DNA of 64,000 nucleotides. Source: Chloroflexota bacterium (GTDB lineage: Bacteria; Chloroflexota; UBA6077; SHYK01). Both the position numbers and the translations under genes were made by a program. The notes under the pieces were generated by a model, which was not told the origin of the DNA, made no database searches, and worked only from the letters and a program-made list of their open reading frames with translations. The DNA lies in the NCBI GenBank assembly GCA_035652535.1, contig DASRDP010000124.1, positions 1-64,000 on the forward strand, read 5' to 3'. Numbering within the stretch: position 1 is the stretch's first letter; the number at the start of each line of letters is the position of its first letter. Of this stretch, positions 1 to 7,865 are shown piece by piece.

Positions 1-2
1 GG

Positions 3-353
3 GGCACGCAGCGGCTTCCAAGGCTGATCGGCCTGTCACGAGCCCTGGACCTCATGATCACCGGCGCCGCCATCGAGCCCCCGCAGGCGTTGGAGCTGGG
101 CATCGTGAATCGCCTGTATCCGGCCGAGCAGCTCATGGACGAAACGATGGCCTACGCCCGCAAGGTCGCCGAGGGACCAGCATTCGCCGTGGGCATGATC
201 AAGCTGACAGCCGTCCAGGGCATGGAGCTCCCCATGGATGGCGCCCTGCTCCTCGAGCGCGAAGCGCTGAAGCAGGTCTTCGCGAGCGCGGATGCGGAGG
301 AGGGGATGGCGGCGTTCCTGGAGAAGCGACAGCCCCAGTATCGCGGCGAGTGA
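3..353 (+). CDS. Enoyl-CoA hydratase/isomerase, C-terminal part (gene runs off the left edge)
   Basis: The reading frame is open from base 3 to the TGA at 351-353 and its beginning lies outside the window. The visible 116 residues match the C-terminal third of the crotonase family: an LIGLSRALDLMITG segment, then the ALELGIVNRLYP stretch typical of the trimerisation and acyl-binding part, ending in the usual EGMAAFLEKRQP(Q/V)Y-type tail. Family members hydrate or isomerise enoyl-CoA thioesters in the cytoplasm during beta-oxidation-like pathways. The catalytic glutamates lie upstream of the window, so the exact reaction cannot be told. Its stop overlaps the GTG of the next hydratase by 3 bases, which indicates one operon with the downstream CoA-ester genes. 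The family call is firm and the substrate unknown. Confidence 0.85.
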   Translation, partial: GTQRLPRLIGLSRALDLMITGAAIEPPQALELGIVNRLYPAEQLMDETMAYARKVAEGPAFAVGMIKLTAVQGMELPMDGALLLEREALKQVFASADAEEGMAAFLEKRQPQYRGE

Positions 354-1132
354 GCGGACCTTCCGTCATGGCCGAGCGGAGGATCGACACGAGCTTCGAC
401 GGGGTCGTCGGCCGCCTCACGCTGGCCCACCCGCCGGTCAATGTGTTCGATTTCTTGATGATTGCGCAGATCAAGGAATGGCTGGAGGGCATCCGCCACG
501 AGCAGCGCCTTTGCGCCATCGTCATCAGGGGATCGGGTCGTCATTTCTCCGCCGGCGTGGACATTCCTTCACATCTCCCAGACACCGTGCACGCGATGAT
601 CCGGGAGTTTCACAGCGTCTTTGAGCTGCTGGACGATCTCGCGGTCCCGACGATCGGGGTCGTCCACGGCCAGTGTCTGGGCGGCGCGTGCGAGTTGGTG
701 GGATATCTCGATTGCGTCGTCGCGACAGACGACGCCAGGTTTGGGCTCCCGGAGATCAAGCTGGGGGTCTATCCGCCAGCGGCCGCGGCGCTGTTTCCTG
801 ACCGTTTCGGACACCAGCGGGCGATGCGCCTGCTTCTCTCCGGCGAATCGATCGACGCCGTCGAAGCTCGCGACATGGGACTCGTGTCGCGCGTTGTCGT
901 GCCGGCTGACGTCGATGCCGCCGTGGACGAGGCCCTCGCGCCGCTTCGCGAGCGAAGCGCATCGTCCCTTCGCGCCGTGAAGCGCGCCACGATTCTCTCG
1001 CGCGGGAGTTTTCGCGGCCTCGTCGCGCCCTCGGAGCGGGTGTACCTCGATCAGCTCATGGCCACCCGGGATGCGGTCGAGGGGCTTCGGGCGTTCATGG
1101 AGAAGAGGCAGCCTATCTGGGAGCATCGATGA
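350..1132 (+). CDS. Enoyl-CoA hydratase family protein, resembling cyclohexadienoyl-CoA hydratase
   Basis: This 260-residue crotonase-fold protein starts at GTG 350, overlapping the previous stop; ATG 368 is the alternative. The oxyanion-hole segments are visible: FSAGVDIPSH near residues 66-75 and GQCLGGACELVGYLD near residues 107-121. The later FGLPEIKLGVYPPAAAALFP segment and the N-terminal HPPVNVFDF segment resemble, from memory, the dienoyl-CoA hydratases of anaerobic benzoyl-CoA degradation (Dch/BadK group) more than standard short-chain hydratases. It lies between another hydratase and a CoA-transferase and overlaps the latter by 4 bases, so it is probably part of the same CoA-ester degradation route. 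Crotonase membership is certain. The Dch-like assignment is an inference from motif resemblance, and ordinary enoyl-CoA hydratase remains possible. Confidence 0.8.
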   Translation: MSGPSVMAERRIDTSFDGVVGRLTLAHPPVNVFDFLMIAQIKEWLEGIRHEQRLCAIVIRGSGRHFSAGVDIPSHLPDTVHAMIREFHSVFELLDDLAVPTIGVVHGQCLGGACELVGYLDCVVATDDARFGLPEIKLGVYPPAAAALFPDRFGHQRAMRLLLSGESIDAVEARDMGLVSRVVVPADVDAAVDEALAPLRERSASSLRAVKRATILSRGSFRGLVAPSERVYLDQLMATRDAVEGLRAFMEKRQPIWEHR

Positions 1133-2043
1133 CGAAGCTGATGAGCATGGAGGAGGCCGTCGCCACGTTTGTCGCGGATGGCGCGAGCGTTCTGTTGGGC
1201 GCGGGCCTCGAGGGAATGATCCCGTTCGCGGCCGGCCACGAGATCATTCGACAGCGGCGGAAAAATCTCACGCTCCTGGCGCCCATCTCTGACATGCTGT
1301 TTGACCAGATGATCGGCGCGGGCTGCGCGGCGACGATCGGCGCAGCGTGGGTCGGAAACGTGAGCGCCGGGCTCGGTCATAATTTCCGCCGCGCGTGCGA
1401 GCGCGGCGTCCCGAGCCGTGTTGTCGTCCGCGATTACTCCAACTTCACGTTCGCGCTGGCCCTACAGGCGGCCGCGCAGGGCGTTCCGTTCTTGCCAACC
1501 CGAACGGTCCTCGGAAGCGACATCTTGCTGACCAATCCCGACCTGGTCGAGTTCACATCGCCCTTCACCGCCGAACGGCTCGTGGCCGTCCGGGCGCTCG
1601 CCCCCGACGTGGCGTTCGTCGCCGTGCAGCGGGCGGACGCCGATGGTGGCGCGCACTGTTGGGGCGCCCTCGGCGTGGCCGTTGAAGCGTGCGGATCGTG
1701 CCGACAACTCGTGCTGGTGGCGGAAGAGATCGTCGACCACGAGATCATCGCGAGCGATCCCAATCGGGTGCTGGCGCCGGCCTTTCGCGTCAGCGCGGTC
1801 GTGCACGAGCCCTTCGCCTGCCACCCGTCTCCGGTACAGGGCTGTTACGGAAGGGACCACGACTTCTACCATGATTACCATCGCGAGACGCGCACGGCCG
1901 ACGGCGCCGAACGCTGGCTGGCGCGTTGGGTCTACGGCGTCGGAGACCGCCGCGCGTATCTTGACCTCCTCGGCGCGGACCGGCAAACGGCGCTCCGGGT
2001 GCGCGGGCCACAACTCGCCGCTCCGGTCGACTACGGTGCATGA
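1129..2043 (+). CDS. CoA-transferase family I, subunit A (glutaconate CoA-transferase type)
   Basis: This 304-residue protein begins ATGAC inside the end of the preceding hydratase gene. Features of the GctA-type alpha subunit are visible: an N-terminal MSMEEAVATFVADGASVLLG start, the DMLFDQMIGAGCA stretch and a C-terminal half ending in a YHRETRT segment. The family forms A2B2 enzymes that move CoA from acetyl-CoA to dicarboxylic acids such as glutaconate. A relative, IpdAB, is instead a ring-opening hydrolase of steroid degradation. The catalytic Glu is supplied by subunit B, encoded next. Its position directly after two enoyl-CoA hydratases suggests activation of, or CoA recycling for, an acid handled by the same pathway. 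The paired-subunit call is firm; the substrate is not determined. Confidence 0.82.
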   Translation: MTKLMSMEEAVATFVADGASVLLGAGLEGMIPFAAGHEIIRQRRKNLTLLAPISDMLFDQMIGAGCAATIGAAWVGNVSAGLGHNFRRACERGVPSRVVVRDYSNFTFALALQAAAQGVPFLPTRTVLGSDILLTNPDLVEFTSPFTAERLVAVRALAPDVAFVAVQRADADGGAHCWGALGVAVEACGSCRQLVLVAEEIVDHEIIASDPNRVLAPAFRVSAVVHEPFACHPSPVQGCYGRDHDFYHDYHRETRTADGAERWLARWVYGVGDRRAYLDLLGADRQTALRVRGPQLAAPVDYGA

Positions 2044-2812
2044 TGTGACGCCCGCCGAGGTCATGGTGACGGCCGCTGCTCGGGAGATCCGAGATGGCGA
2101 CGTCGTGTTCGTCGGAATGCGCTTGCCCTTGCTCGCGTTTTGCGTGGCAAAGCGGCTGCATGCTCCACGCGCCGTCGGTCTCTTCGAAGCGGGGATCGTG
2201 CGTGACACACCCTCCCCCGCGCTGCTCTACACGATGTGCGATCCTCCCAATATCCAAAACGCGGCCGCGTGTCTGTCGACGGCGCACGTCATGAGCTTGC
2301 TTCAGCGGGGCGACGTCGACGTGGGATTCGTCGGTGGCGCGGAGGTCGACCGATATGGCAACCTCAATACGTCGTATGTTGGATCCTGGCGCGAGCCGTC
2401 GGTGCGCCTTCCCGGCAGCGGCGGGGCGGCCGACATCGCGTGCCTTTCCAAGCGCCTCGTAATTATGATGCCCCACGAGCGCCGCCGGCTTCGCACGCGC
2501 GTGGATTTCGTGACGTCGCCCGGATTCGGCGAGGGAGCCGGGTGGCGACAGCGGGTCGGGCTTCCTGGCGGCGGGCCGTCGGCGCTCATCACGACGCTTG
2601 GGCTCTTCCGATTCGACCGCGATTCCGGCGAGGCGATCTTGTGCTCCTACCACGCTGGGACGAGCCTCGCCGAGATCGAGCAGGCAACGGAGTGGCCGCT
2701 CCGGGTAGCGCGGGATCTGGCGCCAACGCCGGAGCCAAGCCGGCACGAGCTGGAAATTATTCGCGAATACGATCCGACGGGATTCTGGACGGGCACGAGG
2801 TCTCAGGTCTAA
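2036..2812 (+). CDS. CoA-transferase family I, subunit B (glutaconate CoA-transferase type)
   Basis: This protein has 258 residues if started at GTG 2036, which overlaps the end of the A-subunit gene. GTG 2045 is an equally possible start, and neither has a clear Shine-Dalgarno sequence. It closely follows the GctB pattern: GLFEAGIV around Glu51, the position of the catalytic glutamate that forms the enzyme-CoA thioester, then FVGGAEVDRYGNLNTS, then SGGAADIA, and MPHERRR leading into DFVTSPGFGEG and GLPGGGPSALIT. The catalytic Glu and the GctB-like central block argue for a true CoA-transferase rather than the hydrolytic IpdB relatives. With the preceding gene it forms the heteromeric enzyme. 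A 55-base gap follows before the ferredoxin-like gene. Confidence in family is high; acceptor and donor are unknown. Confidence 0.82.
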   Translation: MHDVTPAEVMVTAAAREIRDGDVVFVGMRLPLLAFCVAKRLHAPRAVGLFEAGIVRDTPSPALLYTMCDPPNIQNAAACLSTAHVMSLLQRGDVDVGFVGGAEVDRYGNLNTSYVGSWREPSVRLPGSGGAADIACLSKRLVIMMPHERRRLRTRVDFVTSPGFGEGAGWRQRVGLPGGGPSALITTLGLFRFDRDSGEAILCSYHAGTSLAEIEQATEWPLRVARDLAPTPEPSRHELEIIREYDPTGFWTGTRSQV

Positions 2813-2867
2813 TCCCGCGAGACGCGCAGACCGAAGGACTGCGCCGAACCTGAGACTGGAGGAGAGA

Positions 2868-3212
2868 ATGGCAAGACCAAAGGAGATCAAGACCTGTCTG
2901 GTCTGTACAAATGTCGATTGTGCGTCGCGGGGGTCCAAGGCCCTGTTGGATGCCTTCAAAGAGAAGCTCGAAGCCGCCGGTAGCGACATCGAGGTCAAAT
3001 CGTATCTCTGCTTTGGGGCCTGCCAAGACGGGCCGAACATCGTCTTGTATCCGGAGGGGACGTGGTACATGGGCGTCCAGATGAGCGATGTTGACGAAAT
3101 CGTGGCCCACATGCTGGGCGGTGAGCCGGTCACCCGCCTGACCGAGCGGGTCGATCCCGGCCTGCGCGACCTGATCCTCGAGATCCTCGAGTCGGGCATG
3201 ATCGACCTCTAG
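2868..3212 (+). CDS. Thioredoxin-like [2Fe-2S] ferredoxin (NuoE C-domain type)
   Basis: This 114-residue soluble protein begins with ATG after GGAGAG at the correct spacing. Four cysteines are placed as in thioredoxin-fold [2Fe-2S] ferredoxins: Cys10/Cys13 and Cys18 in CLVCTNVDC, and the later pair in YLCFGACQDGP. The remainder (IVLYPEGTWYMGV, then DVDEIVAHML) matches the C-terminal domain of NuoE/HoxE. In complex I and bidirectional hydrogenases this cluster (N1a) partners the NuoF subunit. A NuoF-like gene lies directly downstream with no NuoG in sight, so the pair probably forms a small NAD(H)-dependent diaphorase passing electrons to or from the acyl-CoA machinery. The C-terminal 35 residues are an extra helical tail. 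The family call is firm; the electron partner is inferred. Confidence 0.8.
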   Translation: MARPKEIKTCLVCTNVDCASRGSKALLDAFKEKLEAAGSDIEVKSYLCFGACQDGPNIVLYPEGTWYMGVQMSDVDEIVAHMLGGEPVTRLTERVDPGLRDLILEILESGMIDL

Positions 3213-3261
3213 GAGCAGCGCAAGAGGCCGCGGGCGAGTCGCGAGCGTGAAGGAGGGAACG

Positions 3262-4533
3262 TTGGAGCGCATCATACTGACGAAGGATCTGGCCTCTGGG
3301 CCTCAGACCTTCGACGAATATCGCGCCGAGGGTGGCTACGCGGCGCTCGAACGGGCCCTTGGAGGACCGCCGAAGGACGTCCTCGACGTGGTTACCGAGT
3401 CTCACCTTCGCGGGCGGGGGGGCGCGGGGTTTCCCACGGGTCAAAAGTGGTCCTTCGCGGCCGCGGAAGCCGCGGCACCCAAGTACGTCGTAGCCAACGG
3501 CGGCGAAGACGAGCCCGGCAGCCAGAAGGACCGCGTGGTGATGGAGAACGTCCCCCACAAGGTGCTGGAAGGCGTCATCCTCGCCGGGTATGCTATCGGC
3601 GCCAGCGAGGCCGTGCTCTACATCAACTCGCAGTACGCAGAGGCAACCGCGCAGCTCCAGGCGGCGATCCGCGCGGCGCAATCCGCCGGGTACCTAGGTG
3701 AGCGAATCAGAGGCACGACTTTTTCATTCTCGGTGCGCGTCCATCCGGCGCCGCAGGAGTATGTCGCGGGTGAGGACAGCGCATCGCTCGAGGTGATCGA
3801 GGGCCGCGCGCCGCTGCCTCGGGAAAAGCCACCCTTTCCGACGACCCGCGGCTTGCACGGCCAGCCGACGGTGGTCAACAACGTCGAAACGTTCGCATAC
3901 ATCCCAGCGATCGTCCGAAATGGAGCGCCGTGGTTCCGCAAGATCGGGACCGAGGACAATCCTGGTACGATGCTCTTCACACTGCCTGCCAACGTCCGGC
4001 GCCCTGGTGTCGTGGAGCTGCCAGTGGGGACTCCTCTTCGGGCGCTCATCGAGGAGCACGGCGGAGGGTTGACGAGTGGCAACCGCATCAAGGCGGTGCT
4101 GCCCGGCGGACCCTCCAGTGGCTTTATCGCCGGCGACGATCTCGACGTACCGATGGATCGGCAGCCCTTGATGGAGCGCGGCTCGTCCCTCGGTTGCGGC
4201 GTGCTGCGAATCGTCGAGGAAGGGGAATGCATCGTCGAGGTCGTCGATGAGATCGCTCAGTTCTTCGCTCGAGAATCCTGTGGGCAGTGTCCCACCTGCC
4301 AAATGGAGACGAGCACGCTGGCAAAGATCACGAGCCAGGTGCGGAGCGGCCAGGGAACACGAGCCCTTCTCGATCAGATTCCGAAGCTCGGGGCCTTCGC
4401 CAAGGGGAAGGGCTTCTGCAGCTTGATCTCCATGCCGATCCCGCCGCTCACGTCCGCGATGCGCCTATTCCCGGACGACTTCACGTTCCATCTCGAGCAC
4501 CACGCGTGTCCCAGCGGCTCGGCCGCGAGCTGA
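3262..4533 (+). CDS. NuoF-like NADH-binding flavoprotein (diaphorase subunit)
   Basis: TTG 3262 is chosen because AGGAGGG sits 4-5 bases upstream; GTG 3247 would place that motif inside the gene. The product has 423 residues. NADH/FMN site motifs are in order: GRGGAGFPTGQKWSF, then NGGEDEPGSQKDR (the NADE-SEPG-KDR motif of NuoF), then EYVAGEDSASL, and KPPFPTTRGL with the VVNNVET element. The C-terminal [4Fe-4S] site shows as ESCGQCPTCQMET plus a later Cys in KGFCSL. In complex I this subunit oxidises NADH and passes electrons through FMN to FeS clusters. Here it stands with only the NuoE-like protein and an ETF:quinone-oxidoreductase-type gene, which suggests a stand-alone NADH-linked module. 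Length is about that of NuoF. What it reduces is unknown. Confidence 0.83.
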   Translation: MERIILTKDLASGPQTFDEYRAEGGYAALERALGGPPKDVLDVVTESHLRGRGGAGFPTGQKWSFAAAEAAAPKYVVANGGEDEPGSQKDRVVMENVPHKVLEGVILAGYAIGASEAVLYINSQYAEATAQLQAAIRAAQSAGYLGERIRGTTFSFSVRVHPAPQEYVAGEDSASLEVIEGRAPLPREKPPFPTTRGLHGQPTVVNNVETFAYIPAIVRNGAPWFRKIGTEDNPGTMLFTLPANVRRPGVVELPVGTPLRALIEEHGGGLTSGNRIKAVLPGGPSSGFIAGDDLDVPMDRQPLMERGSSLGCGVLRIVEEGECIVEVVDEIAQFFARESCGQCPTCQMETSTLAKITSQVRSGQGTRALLDQIPKLGAFAKGKGFCSLISMPIPPLTSAMRLFPDDFTFHLEHHACPSGSAAS

Positions 4534-4578
4534 GGCGGATGGCGCGTCAGTCTCGGTAAACGAGTTTAGGAGTCGACC

Positions 4579-6669
4579 GTGCCAGCGACCGAGGTGGTAT
4601 ACGGGTTCATCCCCGGGTGGCTCATCCTTGCGCTCGCCATCGCCATAGGAGTGGGCCTGTTCCTGCGTGACGCCTACCGGCTCTTCCGTCTGATGCGGCT
4701 GGGCCGGTCGGAGCGACGCACCGATCAGCCCCTCCAACGAACGGTGGGCTGGGTCCTCAACGTCCTCGCCCAGGCGCGGCTCCTCTCGCGGACCTACCCA
4801 GGAGTCATGCACGCGCTCATCTTCTGGGGGTTCCTGGTCATCACGTTGAGCACCATCGAGATCTTCGGCCGCGGGCTGTGGAGCGGGTTTCGCCTCCCAT
4901 TCATCAGCGACACGGGCGCGTTCCTGTATCTCGTCGATACGTTTCAGCTGCTCGTGCTCGTCGGTATTGGCATGGCCCTCTACCGGCGGATCGCGGTGAA
5001 GCCGTGGTACCTGAACCTGAGCGGCGACGCCATCATCATTCTCAGTCTCATCAGCACCTTGATGATCACGGCGTTTCTCCAAGAGGGGTTCGCCATTGCC
5101 GCGGCGATGTGGCACCCCGAGCCAGCCTTCAATCGCGACCGGGCGTTCGTCGGAACGTTCCTCGCGCGATTCCTCGTCCGCGCGGGCTATGGCGCTGACC
5201 TGGCTGGCCATATCGCCTTTTGGTGGCTCCACGTCCTCACGCTGCTCGGCTTCCTCGCGTACCTCCCCCACTCAAAGCACCTGCACATCGTCACCGCGCC
5301 GTTCAACGTGTGGCTGCGACGGCTGTCGCCCAAGGGCCAGCTTCCCTATCAGAACGTCGAGGAGGCACTCGAGCACGACGAGCCGATCGGCGTCTCGGAG
5401 ATCAACCACCTGACCTGGAAGGATCTTCTGGACAGCTACACGTGCACCGAGTGCGGACGCTGTACGAGCGAGTGCCCCGCGAGCATCAGCGGCAAGCCGC
5501 TTTCGCCGAAGGACCTGATTCTCAATCTCCGTCATTACCTGCTCGAACGCGGACCGCAGCTCTTAGCGCGATCGACGGACGCACAGATTGCGACCACCAC
5601 TGCCCATGGCGAAGCGGAGCAGGCAACGCGTGTCCTGGTCGGCGACGTCATTACTGACGAAGTTCTGTGGGACTGCACCACGTGCCGGGCCTGCGTGGAC
5701 GCGTGCCCGGTGTTCATCGACCACGTCCCCAAGATCGTCGAGATGCGCCGGCACCTGGTCATGGGCGAGAGTCGGATCGGCAAGGACCTGCAGAGCCTGT
5801 TCGAAAACCTCGAGGCCACGGGCAATCCCTGGCGCTTTCCGCGAGCCAGGCGAGCCGATTGGGCCGCTGGGCTGGAGATCCCGACGATCGAGGAGGCACC
5901 GGACGCGCAGGTGCTGTACTGGGTCGGCTGCTTCGGCAGCTTCGATGACCGGAGCAAGAAGGTGGCCCAGGCCTTCTCGCGACTGATGCGGCGCGCTGGC
6001 GTCAGCTTCGCCATCCTGGGCAACCGCGAGAATTGCACCGGCGACCCGGCCCGTCGCGCTGGCAACGAGTACCTCTATCAGATGTTGGCTGCCGAAAACG
6101 TCGAAACGTTGAACGAGGCCACCGATGGGGGGAAGCGGACGATCGTCACGGCCTGCCCGCACTGCTTCAATACCATCTCAGACGAGTACCCGCAGTTCGG
6201 CGGCGCGTTTCGGGTCATGCACCACACACAGTTCCTGGCTCAACTGCTGGCTGAACGCAAGCTCAAGCCCGAGGTGGGCAAGCCCGCGGCCATCTCCTAC
6301 CATGATCCCTGTTACCTCGGGCGCTATCACGACACGTACGATGAACCGCGGCAGCTCTTGGAGGCGATTCCGGGCGTCACGCTGCGCGAGATCGCCCCGT
6401 GTCGCGAGAAGGCCATGTGCTGCGGCGCCGGCGGCGCTCATGCCTTCATGGAAGAGACCCGGGGCCGGCGCATCAACCACATTCGCCTCGAACAGGCGAT
6501 GGCCGTCGAGCCGGAGCGCATGGCGACGGCGTGTCCCTACTGTCTGATGATGTTCGAGGATGCAACGGGGGCCAAAGGGGTCGCGGATACGCTGCCCGTG
6601 CGCGACGTGGCCGAGCTCATTGAGGCGTCGCTCGGCCCGGCGGACGAGGAGCTCCCGGCCGCCGACTAG
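4579..6669 (+). CDS. Membrane-bound FeS oxidoreductase, ETF:(mena)quinone oxidoreductase type (HdrD-like)
   Basis: GTG 4579 has AGGAG 6 bases upstream. The 696-residue protein has an N-terminal membrane part (helices near 10-30, 77-95, 115-135, 150-170 and 210-235) with histidines in VMHALIFWGF and GHIAFWWLHVL suited to haem b. Two ferredoxin-type motifs follow: CTECGRCTSECP at about 288-299 and CTTCRACVDACP at about 365-376. Two CCG domains come last (CFGS near 450, ENCTGD, ACPHC near 526, DPCYLG near 576, MCCGAGG near 613, ACPYC near 651), which bind non-cubane clusters in heterodisulfide-reductase-like proteins. This architecture is that of proteins taking electrons from ETF to menaquinone in acyl-CoA-degrading anaerobes. 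EtfB/EtfA genes lie 1.2 kb downstream, which supports that role. A generic HdrD/glycolate-oxidase-like reductase is the alternative. Confidence 0.8.
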   Translation: MPATEVVYGFIPGWLILALAIAIGVGLFLRDAYRLFRLMRLGRSERRTDQPLQRTVGWVLNVLAQARLLSRTYPGVMHALIFWGFLVITLSTIEIFGRGLWSGFRLPFISDTGAFLYLVDTFQLLVLVGIGMALYRRIAVKPWYLNLSGDAIIILSLISTLMITAFLQEGFAIAAAMWHPEPAFNRDRAFVGTFLARFLVRAGYGADLAGHIAFWWLHVLTLLGFLAYLPHSKHLHIVTAPFNVWLRRLSPKGQLPYQNVEEALEHDEPIGVSEINHLTWKDLLDSYTCTECGRCTSECPASISGKPLSPKDLILNLRHYLLERGPQLLARSTDAQIATTTAHGEAEQATRVLVGDVITDEVLWDCTTCRACVDACPVFIDHVPKIVEMRRHLVMGESRIGKDLQSLFENLEATGNPWRFPRARRADWAAGLEIPTIEEAPDAQVLYWVGCFGSFDDRSKKVAQAFSRLMRRAGVSFAILGNRENCTGDPARRAGNEYLYQMLAAENVETLNEATDGGKRTIVTACPHCFNTISDEYPQFGGAFRVMHHTQFLAQLLAERKLKPEVGKPAAISYHDPCYLGRYHDTYDEPRQLLEAIPGVTLREIAPCREKAMCCGAGGAHAFMEETRGRRINHIRLEQAMAVEPERMATACPYCLMMFEDATGAKGVADTLPVRDVAELIEASLGPADEELPAAD

Positions 6670-6721
6670 TGGCCTCCTGTGCGATGGCGGGCTCGCGATG
6701 TCGCACTTTCTAGACGGCCTC

Positions 6722-6751
6722 TTGCATAGTGAAATATGATTCGGCTATATT
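6722..6751 (+). promoter_or_regulatory. Sigma-70-type promoter upstream of the di-iron protein gene
   Basis: TTGCAT (6722-6727) and TATATT (6746-6751) are separated by 18 bases. They sit in the AT-richer gap after the FeS oxidoreductase gene, about 47 bases before the GTG at 6798. This supports an internal transcription start for the di-iron, 64-residue-protein, ETF and FAH-hydrolase genes, and favours the downstream start codon over GTG 6729. It is a pattern match only. Confidence 0.5.
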
Positions 6752-6797
6752 GGGACGAGACCGGGTCGCCTCAATTCACGCGGCGAGGGAGCAGAAC

Positions 6798-7514
6798 GTG
6801 TTTACCGACAAGATCGAATTGAAAGACTTCGACAAGATGGACCAGGAGTACAAAGATCTCCTGGGCCGAATTTTGACCATCCAGGCGGATTGCGAAATCG
6901 GCGGACCCCATCTCTACGTCGAGCACATCCTCCCGAACGCGCCATCGAAGAGCATGCAGATCGTGGTCGCGCGAACTGCGGCCGAGGAGATCGACCACTT
7001 CCGCAAGATGGCGCGCCTGGCGGGTGAGATCGGGACGGACGTTTCCCACACCCTCAAGTGGTCGAACCAAAAGCGCTACGTCGAGGCGTTCCGAACGACC
7101 ATTACGACCTGGGAGGATTTCGCCGTCTTCGGTTTCCTCGTGGATCGGGTCGGAAAGTATCAGCTGGATGAGTTCATCGGGTGCTCCTATGCGCCTCTTG
7201 ACCGAGCGGTGCAAACGATGATCCCGGAGGAGCATGGCCACATCGAGTTCGGCACGAACATGACCGCCGAGCTGGCGGCCAAGGGCGGCGAGCAGAAAGA
7301 GCGCATCCAGAAGTCGGTGAACTACTGGTTCATCAAGGCGCTCGATATGTTCGGGAACTCGCAGTCGTATCGCTCCGAGCGGTTCCGCGAGTGGGGCATC
7401 AAGCGCCGCTCGAACGCGCAGGCGCGCGAGGAGTACATGGCCGAGGTGACGCCGCTCATCGCGGGGATGGGGCTGGAGGTTCCGGACCCGATGGAAGGCC
7501 GGCTCTACGTCTGA
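6798..7514 (+). CDS. Di-iron ferritin-like protein, PaaA/PaaC (phenylacetyl-CoA epoxidase) family
   Basis: GTG 6798 is preferred because AGGGAG precedes it at good spacing and a promoter match lies just upstream; the frame is open from GTG 6729. The product has 238 residues and is soluble and mostly helical. Putative di-iron ligands follow the four-helix pattern: Glu33, E64-x-x-H67 (in AAEEIDHF), an acidic residue on the third helix (Glu106 or Glu125), and E145-x-x-H148 (in PEEHGHIEFG). The 81-residue spacing between the two ExxH motifs is, as I recall, that of the PaaA catalytic subunit. Such proteins epoxidise or hydroxylate aromatic CoA thioesters with a reductase. It lies between the ETF-quinone oxidoreductase and ETF genes. 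No PaaB, PaaD or PaaE gene is present, so function is inferred; ferritin-like electron-transfer or dehydrogenase roles are possible. Confidence 0.65.
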   Translation: MFTDKIELKDFDKMDQEYKDLLGRILTIQADCEIGGPHLYVEHILPNAPSKSMQIVVARTAAEEIDHFRKMARLAGEIGTDVSHTLKWSNQKRYVEAFRTTITTWEDFAVFGFLVDRVGKYQLDEFIGCSYAPLDRAVQTMIPEEHGHIEFGTNMTAELAAKGGEQKERIQKSVNYWFIKALDMFGNSQSYRSERFREWGIKRRSNAQAREEYMAEVTPLIAGMGLEVPDPMEGRLYV

Positions 7515-7571
7515 TCCGCCCGCGAATTGTCGCGTCGTTGGCCACCACTGAGAGAGGATGAAGGAACCCGA

Positions 7572-7766
7572 ATGGTCGAAGCTGCGCCCATCACGTACAA
7601 GCTCGACGAGTATCTCAAAGACATCGTCCAGGCCGTCTATAGCGCGTGCGCGGTCGGGACTGCGCACGTAAAGGATGATCCGAAGGCCGTCGATCAGGCC
7701 CTCCAAGACTGTGAAGAGGTTCTCGGTACCGTGATGGAGGGCCACGTCGAGGAGTGGCTGGAGTAG
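7572..7766 (+). CDS. Small conserved-looking acidic protein of unknown function, between the di-iron protein and EtfB
   Basis: A 64-residue acidic, helical protein starting at ATG 7572, with GGATGAAGGA upstream. I do not recognise the family. It has two cysteines (in VYSACAVGTAHV and QDCEEVLG), no membrane segment and no signal peptide. It is placed 57 bases after the di-iron protein gene and about 100 bases before the EtfB start, in the same direction, so it is probably co-transcribed. Small proteins of this size often serve as effector or assembly subunits of di-iron monooxygenases (as PaaB or coupling proteins do), but no sequence motif here shows that; this is a positional guess. An upstream in-frame extension to 7527 is open but lacks a ribosome site. 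Confidence 0.6.
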   Translation: MVEAAPITYKLDEYLKDIVQAVYSACAVGTAHVKDDPKAVDQALQDCEEVLGTVMEGHVEEWLE

Positions 7767-7865
7767 CTCCTCCGCCCACCCCACTTGCTATGCGCGGCTC
7801 AGGCTGCGCCCCTTGAGGCCCGCCGCCGTACGGAAGGGCTCACTTCCTATCGACAGGAGTCGCCG

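Noticed and set aside
1129-2812. Assignment of the CoA-transferase pair as IpdAB (steroid ring hydrolase)
   Set aside because: Subunit B keeps the GctB-like catalytic Glu block and glutaconate-transferase core; other steroid-degradation genes are absent.
1790-3199. A 469-residue minus-strand frame under the CoA-transferase and ferredoxin genes
   Set aside because: The plus-strand genes account for the region fully and show catalytic motifs.
6798-7514. Assignment of the di-iron protein as BoxB (benzoyl-CoA epoxidase)
   Set aside because: BoxB is about twice as long and comes with BoxA and BoxC, none of which is present.
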